This document shows, piece after piece, positions 11,228 to 23,690 of a stretch of 64,000 bases of DNA. The stretch's first letter is position 1. Every line of letters begins with the position of its first letter. The position numbers and the translations under genes were made by a program. This stretch comes from Channallabes apus (taxonomy: Eukaryota > Chordata > Actinopteri > Siluriformes > Clariidae): NCBI GenBank assembly GCA_030522415.1, contig CM060109.1:37922392-37986391 (forward strand), written 5' to 3'. A model generated the notes under the pieces. It saw only the letters and a list, made by a program, of their open reading frames with translations, was not told the origin of the DNA and did no database searches.

Positions 11228-11447
11228 TATTCTTAAAGTTTCTTCCCACTGCCATCTTAGGCAGTTTTTCCTTGCCGACGGCGATTGTCGTTCTCGGCTG
11301 GCTCATCAGGGACAATCTTATCATTTTGATTCACACACATTCACATTCCATACAAACTTAAATAGTTCTTTTGATTGTGTAAAGCTGCTTTGCAACATTG
11401 TCAATTGTTAAAAGCGCTATACAAATAAAATTGAATTGAATAAGTAT
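11228..11447 (+). repeat. Interspersed repeat ending in AAAATTGAATTGAAT
   Basis: GTTTCTTCCCACTGCCATCT, CAGTTTTTCCTTGCCGACGG, TGTAAAGCTGCTTTGCAAC and GCGCTATACAAATAAAATTG form a widely dispersed fish repeat tail, ending in GAATT-type repeats. The open frame over it is not a gene. Confidence 0.8.
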
Positions 11448-13889
11448 GGCGTCCAGCTACAGTATGTTCCTTAAAATGTTAGACAACTTTTCTTGTAACC
11501 TAATCATGTGTGAATGAAACAAAAAAGCATTTTTTGTAGTACTCAGAAGGATCTTTTTATATTTCATTAAAAATATATATATAATTTCTTACCATACCTG
11601 ACAGGTATACCATTAGCAACCAGTTTGCCAGTCTACAATAAATTACTCTAGCCAAGCTATTGCTATTCATAATGTATAAGCCAATCTCTACAGTCCACCA
11701 CAGGGCCACTACTGACCAGGGATTATATCACTTAATGGATTCTACACACAGCAATATGCCAGAAGAGTGTTGGAAGGATTTTTAAACACCTCAGTGCAAC
11801 TGGTGCATTGGTAAACCTAAAATATCAAGGGTGATAATTAATAAAAAAAATTTGATAAACAGTAAACTCAAAGCTGATATTTAGCATTCTCTTTTATTTG
11901 TGTATTAATTTATACAATTATTTAAAAGTAATCTCCTAAAGCAAGTGTGCTATGTATATACACCATATATAAGAATTCATCAAATAACTGTCACATTCAA
12001 ATAATCTGTATAATGTTGCAGCGTATAAAATATATGGTGGCAAACTTTAAAAATGCATAAAAAATAATAAAATAAAATGTAAATTAAATAATGTGAAACA
12101 TACTTAGGTAAAAAGTGACTTTCTTGTACAAGTTTGGAGAATATGTGCAAAAGTTTGCAATTTTCTTTTTTTCTTTCTTTCTTTTTTTATATGCAAGTTT
12201 GCAACAATTTTCAGTCCACTTATCATCAATAGGCTACATGTCATGTTTTATGTATTGTGTTTGTACATGAAAGGAGTGGGTATGAGAGAAGTATTAAGAA
12301 TAAACCATCTTGTTCTGTGGGTAATTAGAAAATAGATGTTTTCAGACAGCACTTGATCCAGCAAGTAACAGCATGCACAGTTTCAATGCTTGTGTTGAAC
12401 TTGTGGTGTATTATGAAATAGATATAATTTCATAAATACAACCTTCAGGTGATACCTTTCTACACCCAAGATTGGAATATATATAAACTTTCACTGCTTC
12501 ATCGTTTATCTGTCTGAGCTTCCTACACTTCAAAGTGATTTGATTGGAAGAGTTTTTTCATTTCCCAGAACTGAAAATATTTACTTTTTGTTAGTAAAAA
12601 TTTTTTATTTTTCAATGTTTCTAAATAAACATAATTCTAGTTTGGACTTCCCTTAGTAATATGTACTTTGAAACACACTCTACTGTTATTAAACAAAGTG
12701 TTGTTAAGACTCCACAAAAGTTATTTTAAAGCATACCAGTCCATTAAAAATGCGTGAAACAAACAAACAAACAAACAAACAAACAAACAAATAAATAAAT
12801 AAATACATACATACTTACATAGGCTTAAATGCTTATTGCTGCATCAATTTGCAATGGAAGCTAATAATATAAAACGTACCATATTCCAGGCGTTAATATT
12901 GCAAGCAGAATTTGGAACAAAAATTCTATAATGGTTTAGAAACTAAACAAAGTTTTAATTTGTGCCTTATTAATATCCAGTCTCATCCACAATTCTTTTA
13001 CAGTAGTTGCTAAAATTATACATAAATATGCATATATACTTATTTAGAGCTACATGTGCAGTACCAATGCTTTGGTTATCAAAATAGTTCTAGGCCTCCA
13101 GGAATTTGGTCCGTGTGCAAAGAAATTTGACCCATTAAAATAGGGAATAAAACATTTTTGATACATGCCAGAATCACACTACACTTGCTTTCCAGTACAG
13201 TATGTTGCAGTAAGCATGCAACAGCTAACGCTTTCAGTCATGCACTTCTCTATGAACAGACTTACCACATGCTTCTTATCCTATACAGCAGGAATGTACT
13301 GTAAGTACATAAAAGTGGTAAATACATGTGTGATAAATTGGTGATGTTCTTAAATACCAGTCTCTTATTTGCTCCTGACTTTTTAGCTTTGGATAATAAG
13401 AAACTTTCATGACTGTAAACTGAGGCAGAAAATGGTTACATGGCTGTGACACCTGCAGAAGTGCTCTTCACCCACCAACAATCATACAACATGTTCAATA
13501 CCATAGTACTACTGACAGTCCAGGATTTGCAACTATTCCAGTGTTTGATGAAATTGTAGAGAATACAGCAGTATACATTGAAACCGTGGAATAAACCATC
13601 TTAGAGATGATAGTCCACCATCACTATTCATTGTGTATTGTAGTCATAAGCCATAAGCCATACCCTGAGTCCTTGAGTGAGGTTACTTATTCATATCCAG
13701 CGCGCTAGCATGGAGCAAAAGCTACAAAAGAGGTCAGAGTTTAGGGATTCTCACTCAAACCAAACAGAATGTTCAACTTCAACAAAACAACTAAAGTTTC
13801 AGCTCCATGCTCCATGGACGTGAGCATCAGGATTTAATATTCTCCACGTACATACAAGCCTAGGCAATCCTGGAAGTCGAGTTTCATGG
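11448..13889 (-). other. Intergenic DNA and kcnh7 3' untranslated region (boundary unknown)
   Basis: The 3' UTR of kcnh7 must begin at 13889 and run leftward. AATAAA-type signals occur on the minus strand (for example near 12605), but none can be chosen by eye. An ACAA/ATAA microsatellite lies at about 12758-12812. Confidence 0.5.
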
Positions 13890-14090
13890 TCATGGAAGGG
13901 ATTCAGTGCTACATCGTGGCAGTCCAGGGTCAGACAGAGGCCTTTGGATCGCTGTGGCTGCTGTACTGGGTGTGTTGGGTGACTGAGAATGTGAGGAGAA
14001 GTGGATTGGAAGGAGTGATTTCGAATGTTGATGCTTGGAGGGAAGCTTCTCTTTTGGTGTAGGGCTGTGGGGCTTAGTTGTCTCCTGATC
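13890..14090 (-). CDS. kcnh7: kcnh7 (ERG3) last coding exon with stop codon
   Basis: There are 66 codons and a TGA (13890-13892), entering in phase 0 after acceptor GAGCAG. The product is Ser/Pro/His-rich and ends ...AIQRPLSDPGLPRCSTESLP. The SDPGLP motif is shared with the extreme C-terminus of ERG channels, so this is the true terminal frame; the longer overlapping frame at 13799-14164 is not coding. The polypyrimidine tract of the acceptor is a CT microsatellite (14096-14125). The 3' untranslated region continues toward lower coordinates, and its end was not resolved. Confidence 0.88.
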   Translation of the reverse strand, partial: DQETTKPHSPTPKEKLPSKHQHSKSLLPIHFSSHSQSPNTPSTAATAIQRPLSDPGLPRCSTESLP

Positions 14091-14093
14091 CTG

Positions 14094-14095
<2 letters not shown>

Positions 14096-14125
<30 letters not shown>
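14096..14125 (-). repeat. CT microsatellite forming the last-intron polypyrimidine tract of kcnh7
   Basis: On the transcript strand a run of about 14 CT units is followed by GAGCAG and then the last coding exon at 14090. The repeat therefore occupies the place of the polypyrimidine tract. Confidence 0.9.
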
Positions 14126-14128
<3 letters not shown>

Positions 14129-14149
14129 GAAAGAGCAATTGATATTTAA

Positions 14150-15060
14150 TGCAATTAGATACACTATAAGCGCCAGACTTAATATGGAATTTGTACAACA
14201 TTCTCATTCTGTAAAAGCTACAACCATATTCTTAGGTACAGGTGAGACTTTAGGGCTTAGCACTTCTTAACAATAACCTTACTAATGATCAAGGGGAAAA
14301 AAGACTGTCATAACAAAGTGATCATTGTAATTCTCTTGATTTACAGAGGTTTGACACCATTAAATACAAGTATGAATGTATGAAATCCTGGCCGACAGTG
14401 GAAAAATGTGTTGAAATGCTCTGTAGGGTGTCCCCACCTAGAAGACAACACAAACTACCCAGGTGCTCTTCCTGTGGAGAATACCTGATAAAGTGCCATA
14501 AAGAGTCTCCTAAGTGCTAGGAAGCAGGATGAAATGCTTTAATGTGTGCCCTTCCAGTAGAAAAAAAAAAAAGAGATGCAGTGACCAGTAGGTTTTGCAT
14601 GAAAATAAAACGCAAAGCATTCTACTGTAGGTGCCCTCTAGTTGTCATTGTAAGTGTTAGCAAATTGCTGTGGCATGAGAAGAATAAAATGATAATAACA
14701 ATCAACTTTAAGGTGACAATAGTAATAGCAATAGAAATGTTGATGCTTGGAGAGAATAGAGACACTCATGTAAGAATCATAATCAGTGGTGAAAACAAAG
14801 CAGTGTAAGCACGGCAACTCATATCGACAGTGTAGAACGTAATAATATACAATCGTAATTGTAATAAAACATTCGCAATTTAGAATTTTTTTAAAAGAAG
14901 AAAAAAAATCAATATGTGACAGAACAACATATAAAATTAGCATAAATCTAGTTTATAAATAAGATTGTCATTAATGATTGGGATTTCTTTTGCTGCACTG
15001 ACATGGTCTAACATCTTGTAATATACTGTACAGTCATGTGTAAAAGTTAGGTTTCCTCAT
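14150..15060. other. kcnh7 last intron, no further feature recognised
   Basis: AT-rich intron between the exons at 15110-15278 and 13890-14090. Short open frames have no recognisable similarity. Confidence 0.6.
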
Positions 15061-15109
15061 TTCAATCTCTTCAGCATGGGTGGAGGCATTGGATTTTTTT
15101 GAAGGTTAC

Positions 15110-15278
15110 CTCTGAGTTAGGGGTGAGGGTTTGGCTGGTGTTGACTGTCGAATGTGCTCTGTTGGGATGTTTCTCCAGACTGCCAGTGACGGTGCTATAC
15201 GCAGGAGGGACTGCAGATGAGCTTCTTTGCAGTAAGCACAGAATAGTCTTGATGTCTGACGTCATTTGAGACTCCAGC
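15110..15278 (-). CDS. kcnh7: kcnh7 coding exon: second half of coiled coil and start of distal tail
   Basis: This 169-base exon is spliced in phase 2 at its 5' end (completing an Arg codon) and phase 0 at its 3' end (donor GTAACC). It encodes LESQMTSDIKTILCLLQRSS then AVPPAYSTVTGSLEK. The heptad-like L-x-x-x-M-x-x-D-I-x-x-I-L-x-L-L-Q pattern is the ERG C-terminal tetramerisation coiled coil. The PPAYS motif that follows is typical of ERG tails. It joins in frame to 20280-20445 upstream and 13890-14090 downstream. Confidence 0.92.
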
Positions 15279-15363
15279 CTGAAAAAACAAAGATTTCTTT
15301 TTACCAGAGGCTGTACTAGGACTTTGACCAGAGGTTCTGATTTCTAATCTAAACATAATCTAC

Positions 15364-15385
15364 ACACACACACACACATATATAT

Positions 15386-15455
<70 letters not shown>
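15364..15455. repeat. CA-TA-CA microsatellite
   Basis: A (CA)n, (TA)n, (CA)n compound repeat directly abuts the left end of the Tc1 element. Confidence 0.92.
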
Positions 15456-15456
<1 letters not shown>

Positions 15457-17041
15457 GTGGCTTGCAAAAGTATTCGGCCCCCTTGAACTTTTCCACATTT
15501 TGTCACATTACAGCAACAAACATGAATCAATTTTATTGGAATTCCATGTGAAAGACCAATAACAAAGTGGTGTACACGTGAGAAGTGGAACGAAAATCAT
15601 ACACGATTCCAAACATTTTTTACAAATAAATAACTGAAAAGTGGGGTGTGCGTAATTATTCACCCCCCTGAGTCAATACTTTGTAGAACGACATTTTGCT
15701 GCAATTACAGCTGCCAGTCTTTTAGGGGACAGTATGTCTCTACCAGCTTTGCACATCTAGAGACTGAAATCCATGCCCATTCTTCTTTGCAAAACAGCTC
15801 CAGCTCAGTCAGATTAGATGGACAGCAGTTTTCAGATCTTGCCACAGATTCTCGATTGGATTTAGATCTGGACTTTGGACTGGACTTTGACTGGTCCATT
15901 CTAACACATGGATATGTTTTGTTTTAAACCATTCCATTGTTGCCCTGGCTTTACAGTATGTTTAGGGTCGTTGTCCTGCTGGAAGGTGAACTTCCACCCC
16001 AGTCTCAAGTCTTTTGCAGACTCCAAGAGGTTTTCTTCCAAGATTGCCCTGTATTTGGCTCCATCCATCTTCCCATCAACTCTGACCAGCTTCCCTGTCC
16101 CTGCTGAAGAGAAGCACCCCCAGAGCATGATGCTGCCACCACCATACTTGACAGTGGGTATTGATGAGTTCAGAGTGATGTGCAGTGTTAGTTTTCCGCC
16201 AGACATAATGTTTTGCATTTTAGCCAAAAAGTTCCATTTTGGTCTCATCTGACCAGAGCACCTTCTTCCACATGTTTGCTGTGTCCCCCACATGGACTTA
16301 TGGTTTTCCGTTAACAATGGCTTTCTTGTTGCCTCTCTTCCATAAAGGCCAACTTTGCGCAGTGCATGACTAATAGTTGTCCTATGGACAGATTCCCCCA
16401 CCTGAGCTGTAGATCTCTGCAACTCGTCCAGAGTCACCATGGGCCCCTTGGCTGCATTTCTGATCAGCGCTCTCCTTGTTCGGCCTGTGAGTTTAGGTGG
16501 ACGGCCTTGTCTTGGTAGGTTTACAGTTGTGCCATACTCCTTCCATTTCTGAATGATCGCTTGAACAGTGCTCCGTGGGATGTTCAAGGCTTTGGAAATC
16601 TTTTTGTAGCCTAAGCCTGCTTTAAATTTCTCAATAACTTTATCCCTGACCTGTCTGGTGTGTTCTTTGGACTTCATGGTGTTGTTGCTCCCAATATTCT
16701 CTTAGACAACCTCTGAGGCCGTCACAGTGCAGCTGTATTTGTACTGACATTAGATTACACACAGGTGCACTCTATTTAGTCATTAGCATTCATCAGGCAA
16801 TGTCTATGGGCAACTGACTGCACTCAGACCAAAGGGGGCTGAATAATTATGCACACCCCACTTTGCAGTTATTTATTTGTAAAAAATGTTTGGAATCATG
16901 TATGATTTTCGTTCCACTTCTCACGTGTACACCACTTTGTATTGGTCTTTCACGTGGAATTCCAATAAAATTGATTCATGTTTGTGGCTGTAATGTGACA
17001 AAATGTGGAAAAGTTCAAGGGGGCCGAATACTTTTGCAAGC

Positions 17042-17046
<5 letters not shown>
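15455..17046 (-). mobile_element. Tc1-like transposon with long inverted repeats
   Basis: The left end CAGTGGCTTGCAAAAGTATT and the right end AATACTTTTGCAAGCCACTA are inverted. Homology continues inward for about 200 bases (AACTTTTCCACATTTTGTCA, TTTTATTGGAATTCCA, AGTGGAACG). The element is about 1.6 kb and sits in a TA/CA microsatellite. Its transposase is broken (15700-16677). It lies in the kcnh7 intron between the two coiled-coil exons. Confidence 0.93.
15700..16677 (-). pseudogene. Tc1 transposase pseudogene
   Basis: The frame starts MKSKEHTRQVRDKVIEKFKA and has the N-terminal paired-like helix-turn-helix, followed by a GRPPKLT basic motif. Around residues 125-160 the catalytic core is scrambled: the first catalytic Asp region is recognisable only after a deletion and frame changes. 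The QQDNDPKHT motif with the second Asp follows. The frame then shifts after residue 245. The C-terminal part ([20 protein letters not shown]) continues in another frame at about 15705-15899. Full-length members have about 340 residues, so this copy is inactive. Confidence 0.92.

Positions 17047-17124
<78 letters not shown>
17046..17124. repeat. TA/CA microsatellite
   Basis: (TA)n with one interruption then (CA)n, at the right edge of the Tc1 element. Confidence 0.93.
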
Positions 17125-17141
17125 TACTGTACACACACACA

Positions 17142-17325
17142 CACTACCGTTCAAAAGTCTTACAATAACAACTAACTGTTGTTTTTGTTGTTACGTAATT
17201 ATCTAATTCCATATGTGTTATTTTATAGTTTTGAAATCCCCAGTATTGTTGTAGAATGTAGAAAATAAATCACTAAACAAAAACAAAGAAATTTGCAAGT
17301 GACCCCAAACTTTTGATCGTTAATG
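17142..17325. mobile_element. Short Tc1-type MITE
   Basis: The left end CACTACCGTTCAAAAGTCTT and the right end GACCCCAAACTTTTGATCGT TAATG are imperfect inverted repeats belonging to a well-known fish Tc1-family terminus. The element is 184 bases long with no coding sequence. Confidence 0.75.
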
Positions 17326-17348
17326 TACACACACACACACACACACAC

Positions 17349-18010
17349 ACCATATTATATGCTGTACCAATTTTGTTATATACGTTTGCATAATTATGTA
17401 CAAAATCATTCAGTATTTCCATATATAACTTAAGAATTAATAAATAAATAACATTACAGGAGAATATATGTATGGCTGTAAAGAAAGAAATATAGTCAAG
17501 ACAGTCCAGTTTTCAGATGGAAAAACCTAATGGCTTATATTCTCCAGCAAGCTTAGTAAAACCTAACAACTGTTTTTCTTATAGTACTATGCAAAAGTCT
17601 TGGGCACATACAAAAATATGGCATAAGCAAAGATGCTATTGAAAAATTTCTGCGTAAAAGAAACTTCTATAAAGAGCAAGAAAGAGTAATACAATAAACA
17701 GGCAGCATTTTTTGTGAAAACTTTTTAGACTTTTTAGTCTAAAGAGTTTTAGACACAAATTTGTGCAGTTTTATAAGAAAACAGCTGTTAGGTTTTACTG
17801 AGTTTGCTGGAGAATTTAAGTTCTTCTGGTAACTTTGTCACACTTGCTCCTTTCTTTTTTTATGCAAATTCCAGGAGCGTACATTAGGTTTTTTGTTTCC
17901 ATCTGAAAACTGGTCTGTCTTGTATTATATATTTTTTCTTTACAGCCATGAATATATTCTCCTGTAATGTTATTTATTTATAATATATATATAGTTATAT
18001 ATTTATAACA
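17349..18010. repeat. Large imperfect inverted repeat (arms of about 180 bases)
   Basis: The left arm (about 17395-17575) includes ACATTACAGGAGAATATATG, GGCTGTAAAGAAAGAAATAT and TTTTCAGATGGAAAAACC. The right arm (about 17790-18000) carries the reverse complement, e.g. CATATTCTCCTGTAATG-like and CCATCTGAAAACTGGTCTGT sequence. The centre carries TACTATGCAAAAGTCTTGGG CAC, a Tc1-type terminus. A related copy is at 34011-35275. Confidence 0.75.
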
Positions 18011-18460
18011 TGGCTTCTTCTATTAGTGTTTGCCCATTTGCATATATAGGCTAAGTGAACTTAATCCTTTTATATGGCACTAATGAAATACTTTCACATT
18101 CATGCATATTTACACACTCCCTGGACATTTCTATTTAAATTCTGTCAATTTCCACAATGGTTTCCATATTTTTCACATTTGTACATTTACAGTATTGTCT
18201 ATATCTTGTACAGCTAAGTTTAAAAAAAATATTTTTAATATTTTGCTGTACAGTATTTCTTTTTCCTACAGCTAAGTTTTGCTATATTTTATTCGTATTC
18301 TATTCCATAATTTATTTCTTATTGTTAATCTTAATTTTCCATTGTCATCTTGATTTTAAGGTCACGAGTGGTCGCATAAGCATTTCACTGCATATCGTAC
18401 TGTGTATGACTATGTATGTGACAAATAAAATTTTTATTTGAAATTCACAATTTCAAGACA

Positions 18461-18835
18461 GCGGCGCGGTGGTGTAGTGGTTAGCACTGTCGCCTTGCAC
18501 CTCCAGGGTCCGGGTTCGATTCCCGGCCAGGCTCGATTCCCGTCTCTGTGTGCATGGAGTTTGCATGTTCTCCCCGTGCTTGGTGGGTTTCCTCCGGGTA
18601 CTCCGGTTTCCTCCCACAGTCCAAAGATATGCAGGTTAGGCTAATTGGCGTTCCTAAATTGCCCGTAGTGTGTGATTGGGTGTGTGAGTGTGTGTATGTG
18701 TGTGTGCCCTGTGATGGATTGGCACCCTGTCCAGGGTGTACCCTGCCTAGTGCCCGAAGTCTCCTGGGATAGGCTCCAGGTCCCCCGAGACCCTGAACAC
18801 AGGATTAAGCGGTATAGAAGATGAATGAATGAATG
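18461..18835 (+). mobile_element. Complete tRNA-derived SINE with 12-bp target duplication
   Basis: The element begins GCGGCGCGGTGGTGTAGTGG, with an A-box-like region, and has the B box GGTTCGATTCC at 18513-18523. A unique body and a (TGAA)n tail follow. AATTTCAAGACA occurs at 18449-18460 and again at 18836-18847 as the target-site duplication. The head contains a short local duplication of CGATTCCCG. It is the reference copy for the pieces at 1511 and 9898. Confidence 0.93.
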
Positions 18836-18847
18836 AATTTCAAGACA

Positions 18848-19692
18848 TTCTTTAAATCATTTAATTTCAATTTAAAGACTTTACTTTTACTTGTGATTTC
18901 CCCCTATATTTTTCATTGTTAGAAAATCAATAGTAGCAAATAAAGTCCAGAGATATTACCATAAATGTTTCCTTAGCTTTCTAGCTATATATACAGTAAT
19001 GCATTGTTAGTAAAGGTTTGTATTTGTGCTGTACATACTAAAACACAACTCTAGGGGGTGCCTGTTCACTGATCACTCAGATACTGACATTGTTCTGGAA
19101 CATAATTGACTAAAATCGAGGAATATTAATATGTTTATATTTCCATAAAAAGACATAAAAAGTAATACATTTGTAATGGTCTTTCTTTCCTTTTTAAGAG
19201 TTCATGGGTTGTTTGCTAGTTAGAAAAACCCATTTTTAAACCCAGAGTTATTAAACCCATTAGTTCTGGAGCTCTGAAAGGAAGTATTTGGATAATGACA
19301 ATCTAGCACTTCACCCCTCCTTGTCTGGAATGGAATTAGCTTCTTTCACAGCAACAATAATAAAAACAATCAATTTAAAGTATGATGACATACGCAAGTG
19401 TGTATTTTGTTCTTGAAACATGTCATTTTTCAAGTGCTCATGTCTCGGCAGAATGTGGAGTAGGATGTGCTACATTTGCCCAGCAGCAAAATTAATGCAA
19501 ATGAGCGAGATGGAGAGAAAAAGTGAGTGAGCGAGAGAGAGAGCAGGATGGTTTGAGCCTCTAATGGAGATCAGAGATGTGAGACTCAGCTGGTGCAGGA
19601 TTTCTGTGCCGTGATGTCTCTTTTCCCCTCAGCCAACAATTCAGCTAAAAATACCACCTGCTGTTAGTCTTCTGTCTGCCAGTGTGTATATT

Positions 19693-19731
<39 letters not shown>

Positions 19732-20215
19732 TGATCACTGAGCTATGTCTTCCATTTGCACCATGTCTGTTTTCCATGTTCTAGAGTGATAAGGACTCCT
19801 TTGGTACTGGATAAATTTGTTGAATAGGGAAGGTGTGTGTGTATTTGTGTGTGTGTGTGCATGTGTGTGTGTGTGAATAGTTTGTTCATTACAAGTTTAA
19901 CATAGATAGATAGAATATAACCTATCTATCTATCTATCTATGTTGTAAATCTATCTATTACACTATTATTAAATAAGTGAGTTGAGTTAATGCAAAAACA
20001 CTTTCGATTTTCAAACATAAAAAAACTAAATGAAAGCTGCTGAGATTTGCATCCAAAAAAGAAGCAGGTGCAATAGTGCAATAGTCAAAGCCCTCAGATG
20101 AACTGCCCATGAACTGCATGGTTCTGCAGTATGCTCAGTAAAACTTAATACATTATTTCCTGCATAAATAGTATATCTTCAGCATCGATATAAAAAACAA
20201 TGGCTATGTACAGGA
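18848..20215. other. kcnh7 intron without gene; GT and TCTA microsatellites
   Basis: (GT)n runs lie at about 19697-19730 and 19832-19875, and a TAGATAGA/TCTATCTA inverted pair at about 19904-19960. Nothing else was recognised. Confidence 0.6.

Positions 20216-20218
<3 letters not shown>

Positions 20219-20271
<53 letters not shown>
20219..20271 (-). repeat. CA repeat (transcript strand) next to kcnh7 5' splice site
   Basis: About 26 GT units on the plus strand read as (CA)n in the kcnh7 transcript. They start about nine bases downstream of the donor of the coiled-coil exon ending at 20280. Confidence 0.95.
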
Positions 20272-20272
<1 letters not shown>

Positions 20273-20279
20273 AAAGTAC

Positions 20280-20445
20280 CTGTTCAGGTGATCCTGTAGG
20301 TGGTCAAGTCTCTGTTGCACTTCTCCATATGTGAGATCACATTCCAGCTCCTCCTCTTCCTCCCTTCTCAGCTTGTGAGGCTGAACATGTGAGTCTTCCA
20401 AAGCCTCACTCGGCCCCATGTTATCCCAGTCAACACCCTGCCTTT
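20280..20445 (-). CDS. kcnh7: kcnh7 coding exon: first half of C-terminal coiled coil
   Basis: This 166-base exon enters in phase 1 and leaves in phase 2. It encodes RQGVDWDNMGPSEALEDSHV, an acidic run, then CDLTYGEVQQRLDHLQDHLNR. The DLTYGEVxQRLDxLQ motif is the start of the coiled coil that guides ERG subunit assembly. The acceptor sits behind a GT-rich tract. The donor, GTACTT, is followed within nine bases by a long CA repeat (20219-20270 on the plus strand), an unusual arrangement discussed in the findings. Confidence 0.93.
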
Positions 20446-20924
20446 CTGCACATGCACACAAACACACAGACACACAAAGAATTATTCTATTTGTGCTTTA
20501 GGCTTTTTTCCCCTATACTTTATCCAGATGAGATGCTATCAAAATCACTATGGTGACCAACAGAGAACCATTATGCAATTATTATTTACAGCTTTTGTGT
20601 GGCTAAGATGCTGCTATCTCTGAGCAGAAGCCTAACAGAGACACTACAGAAAAAAGGTTATCTTCTGTTTCCACTTGTGTGTCTAGAAGCCAGGAGAACG
20701 CTGAACACACAGCCTTCAGGCTGATTTGCGATCAAACAGTGGGTCAGAAAAGAGGCTAATGATGCCATTCAATCAGTCTTCGTTTGCTAAAAATGTCACT
20801 TTTGCCTGTGGCCAAAAACACTATCCCCTGCAGGATACCACAAAATAACCTGAGGGCCAACAGAATAAATGGTATGTTTCTAAGTTCAATCTAAGAGTTA
20901 AAACTTGCTCCTGACTTCCCTTAT

Positions 20925-21030
20925 TCTGAGTATCTGAGGACATGAGTCATGTTTTCTTCTTTCGTATTTTCATGACATGAGCTTCCTGTTAAGTATTTCC
21001 CCATTTTTAAAGATGAAAGCTTTCACAAAC
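20925..21030 (-). repeat. Dispersed repeat, inverted partner of 2195-2316
   Basis: It reads TTATTCTGAGTATCTGAGGA to GATGAAAGCTTTCAC and is the reverse complement of 2195-2316. It is followed immediately by the Tc1 element at 21037. Confidence 0.8.
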
Positions 21031-21036
21031 CATATA

Positions 21037-22679
<1,643 letters not shown>

Positions 22680-22681
<2 letters not shown>

Positions 22682-23110
22682 TCTTCTTTCAGCTACTCTT
22701 GTTAAGGGCCTCCACAGTGGACCATTTGTCTCCATTTAACTCTGCTGATTTAACACCAAATCTTCCATTCTTACCCCAACCTCCTGCATGTGCTCCATCA
22801 CCACATCCATAAACCTCCTCTTGGGCCTTCATCTTCTCCTCCTTCCTGGCAGCTTCATCTCTAACATTCTCTTACTGTATATACCCCATCTTAATCTGGC
22901 CTCTCTAACTTTGTCCCCAAACCATCCTACAGTACTTGTGCTGTCCCTCTAATACACTCACTCCTAATCCTGTCCATTCTTGTCATTCCCAAAGCAAATC
23001 GTAGCATCTTCAGCTCTGCCACCTCCAGCTCTGCTTCCTGTGTCTTTTTGTCAGTGGGAATATCTCCAAACTGTACAAAATTGCGGGTCTCACTACCATA
23101 CTATAAACCC
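22680..23110 (-). pseudogene. LINE fragment (3' end of reverse transcriptase ORF)
   Basis: On the minus strand, broken frames give RDEAARKEEKMKAQEEVYGC and, further upstream, a segment like MVVRPAILYSLEIFPLTKRH. This is the C-terminal tail of a fish non-LTR reverse transcriptase. Several stops and frameshifts are present. Confidence 0.72.
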
Positions 23111-23499
23111 TACCATTCAATGTTTTAAATGATAATTAGTTGCCATTATAAGTGAATTTTAATCCACAATGTGAAATCATGAAAAAAAATCCAGACTTAA
23201 GATTAGGATTAAGTTTTAGACAAATTCAAGATTCTTGAACTAAGGAATCACACAAAAAAAAAACATCTGAGACTTGAGAATAAATCTCAATACACAGTAC
23301 ATTGCTGCAAACATTGTACAGTCTGAAATGGTTTGCACACAAAATGTGTTCTGATCTAGGGATTGAGCTTACTTGTGTCATGGCACAAGTTATGCTATAA
23401 AAAAAATCTGCAGACAAAGACTGAGCCTTGAACTAATGCTTTACTGATAGTTTACTATAACCTAAGCATGCTATCCCTTAATATCGGTTGCTTTTTCTC

Positions 23500-23690
23500 G
23501 TGTTAACCAGGCTCAGTGGTAGGCTTCTTGCATCTGGGTTCAATGCCCAGCCACTGGATGCAGGACATCCTTAATGCTGGTCCGAAACCTGGATAGAATA
23601 AGAGGGTTATGTAAATCCTATACCAAGTTATATGTGGATCAGATGGTCCTTTGTGGCAATCCCATAATCAATGCAGCCAAAAGAACAACA
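23500..23690 (+). repeat. Degenerate LINE/SINE 3' tail
   Basis: TGGGTTCAATGCCCAGCCAC, ATGCTGGTCCGAAACCTGG and GCAGCCAAAAGAACAACA resemble a well-known fish repeat tail. It is diverged. Confidence 0.6.

Noticed and set aside
13799..14164. 121-codon open frame on the minus strand as the last kcnh7 exon
   Set aside because: The overlapping shorter frame continues phase 0 from the previous exon and ends with the ERG-type SDPGLP motif.
18465..18535. tRNA gene
   Set aside because: It has A- and B-box-like motifs but no cloverleaf; a SINE body, tail and target duplication follow.
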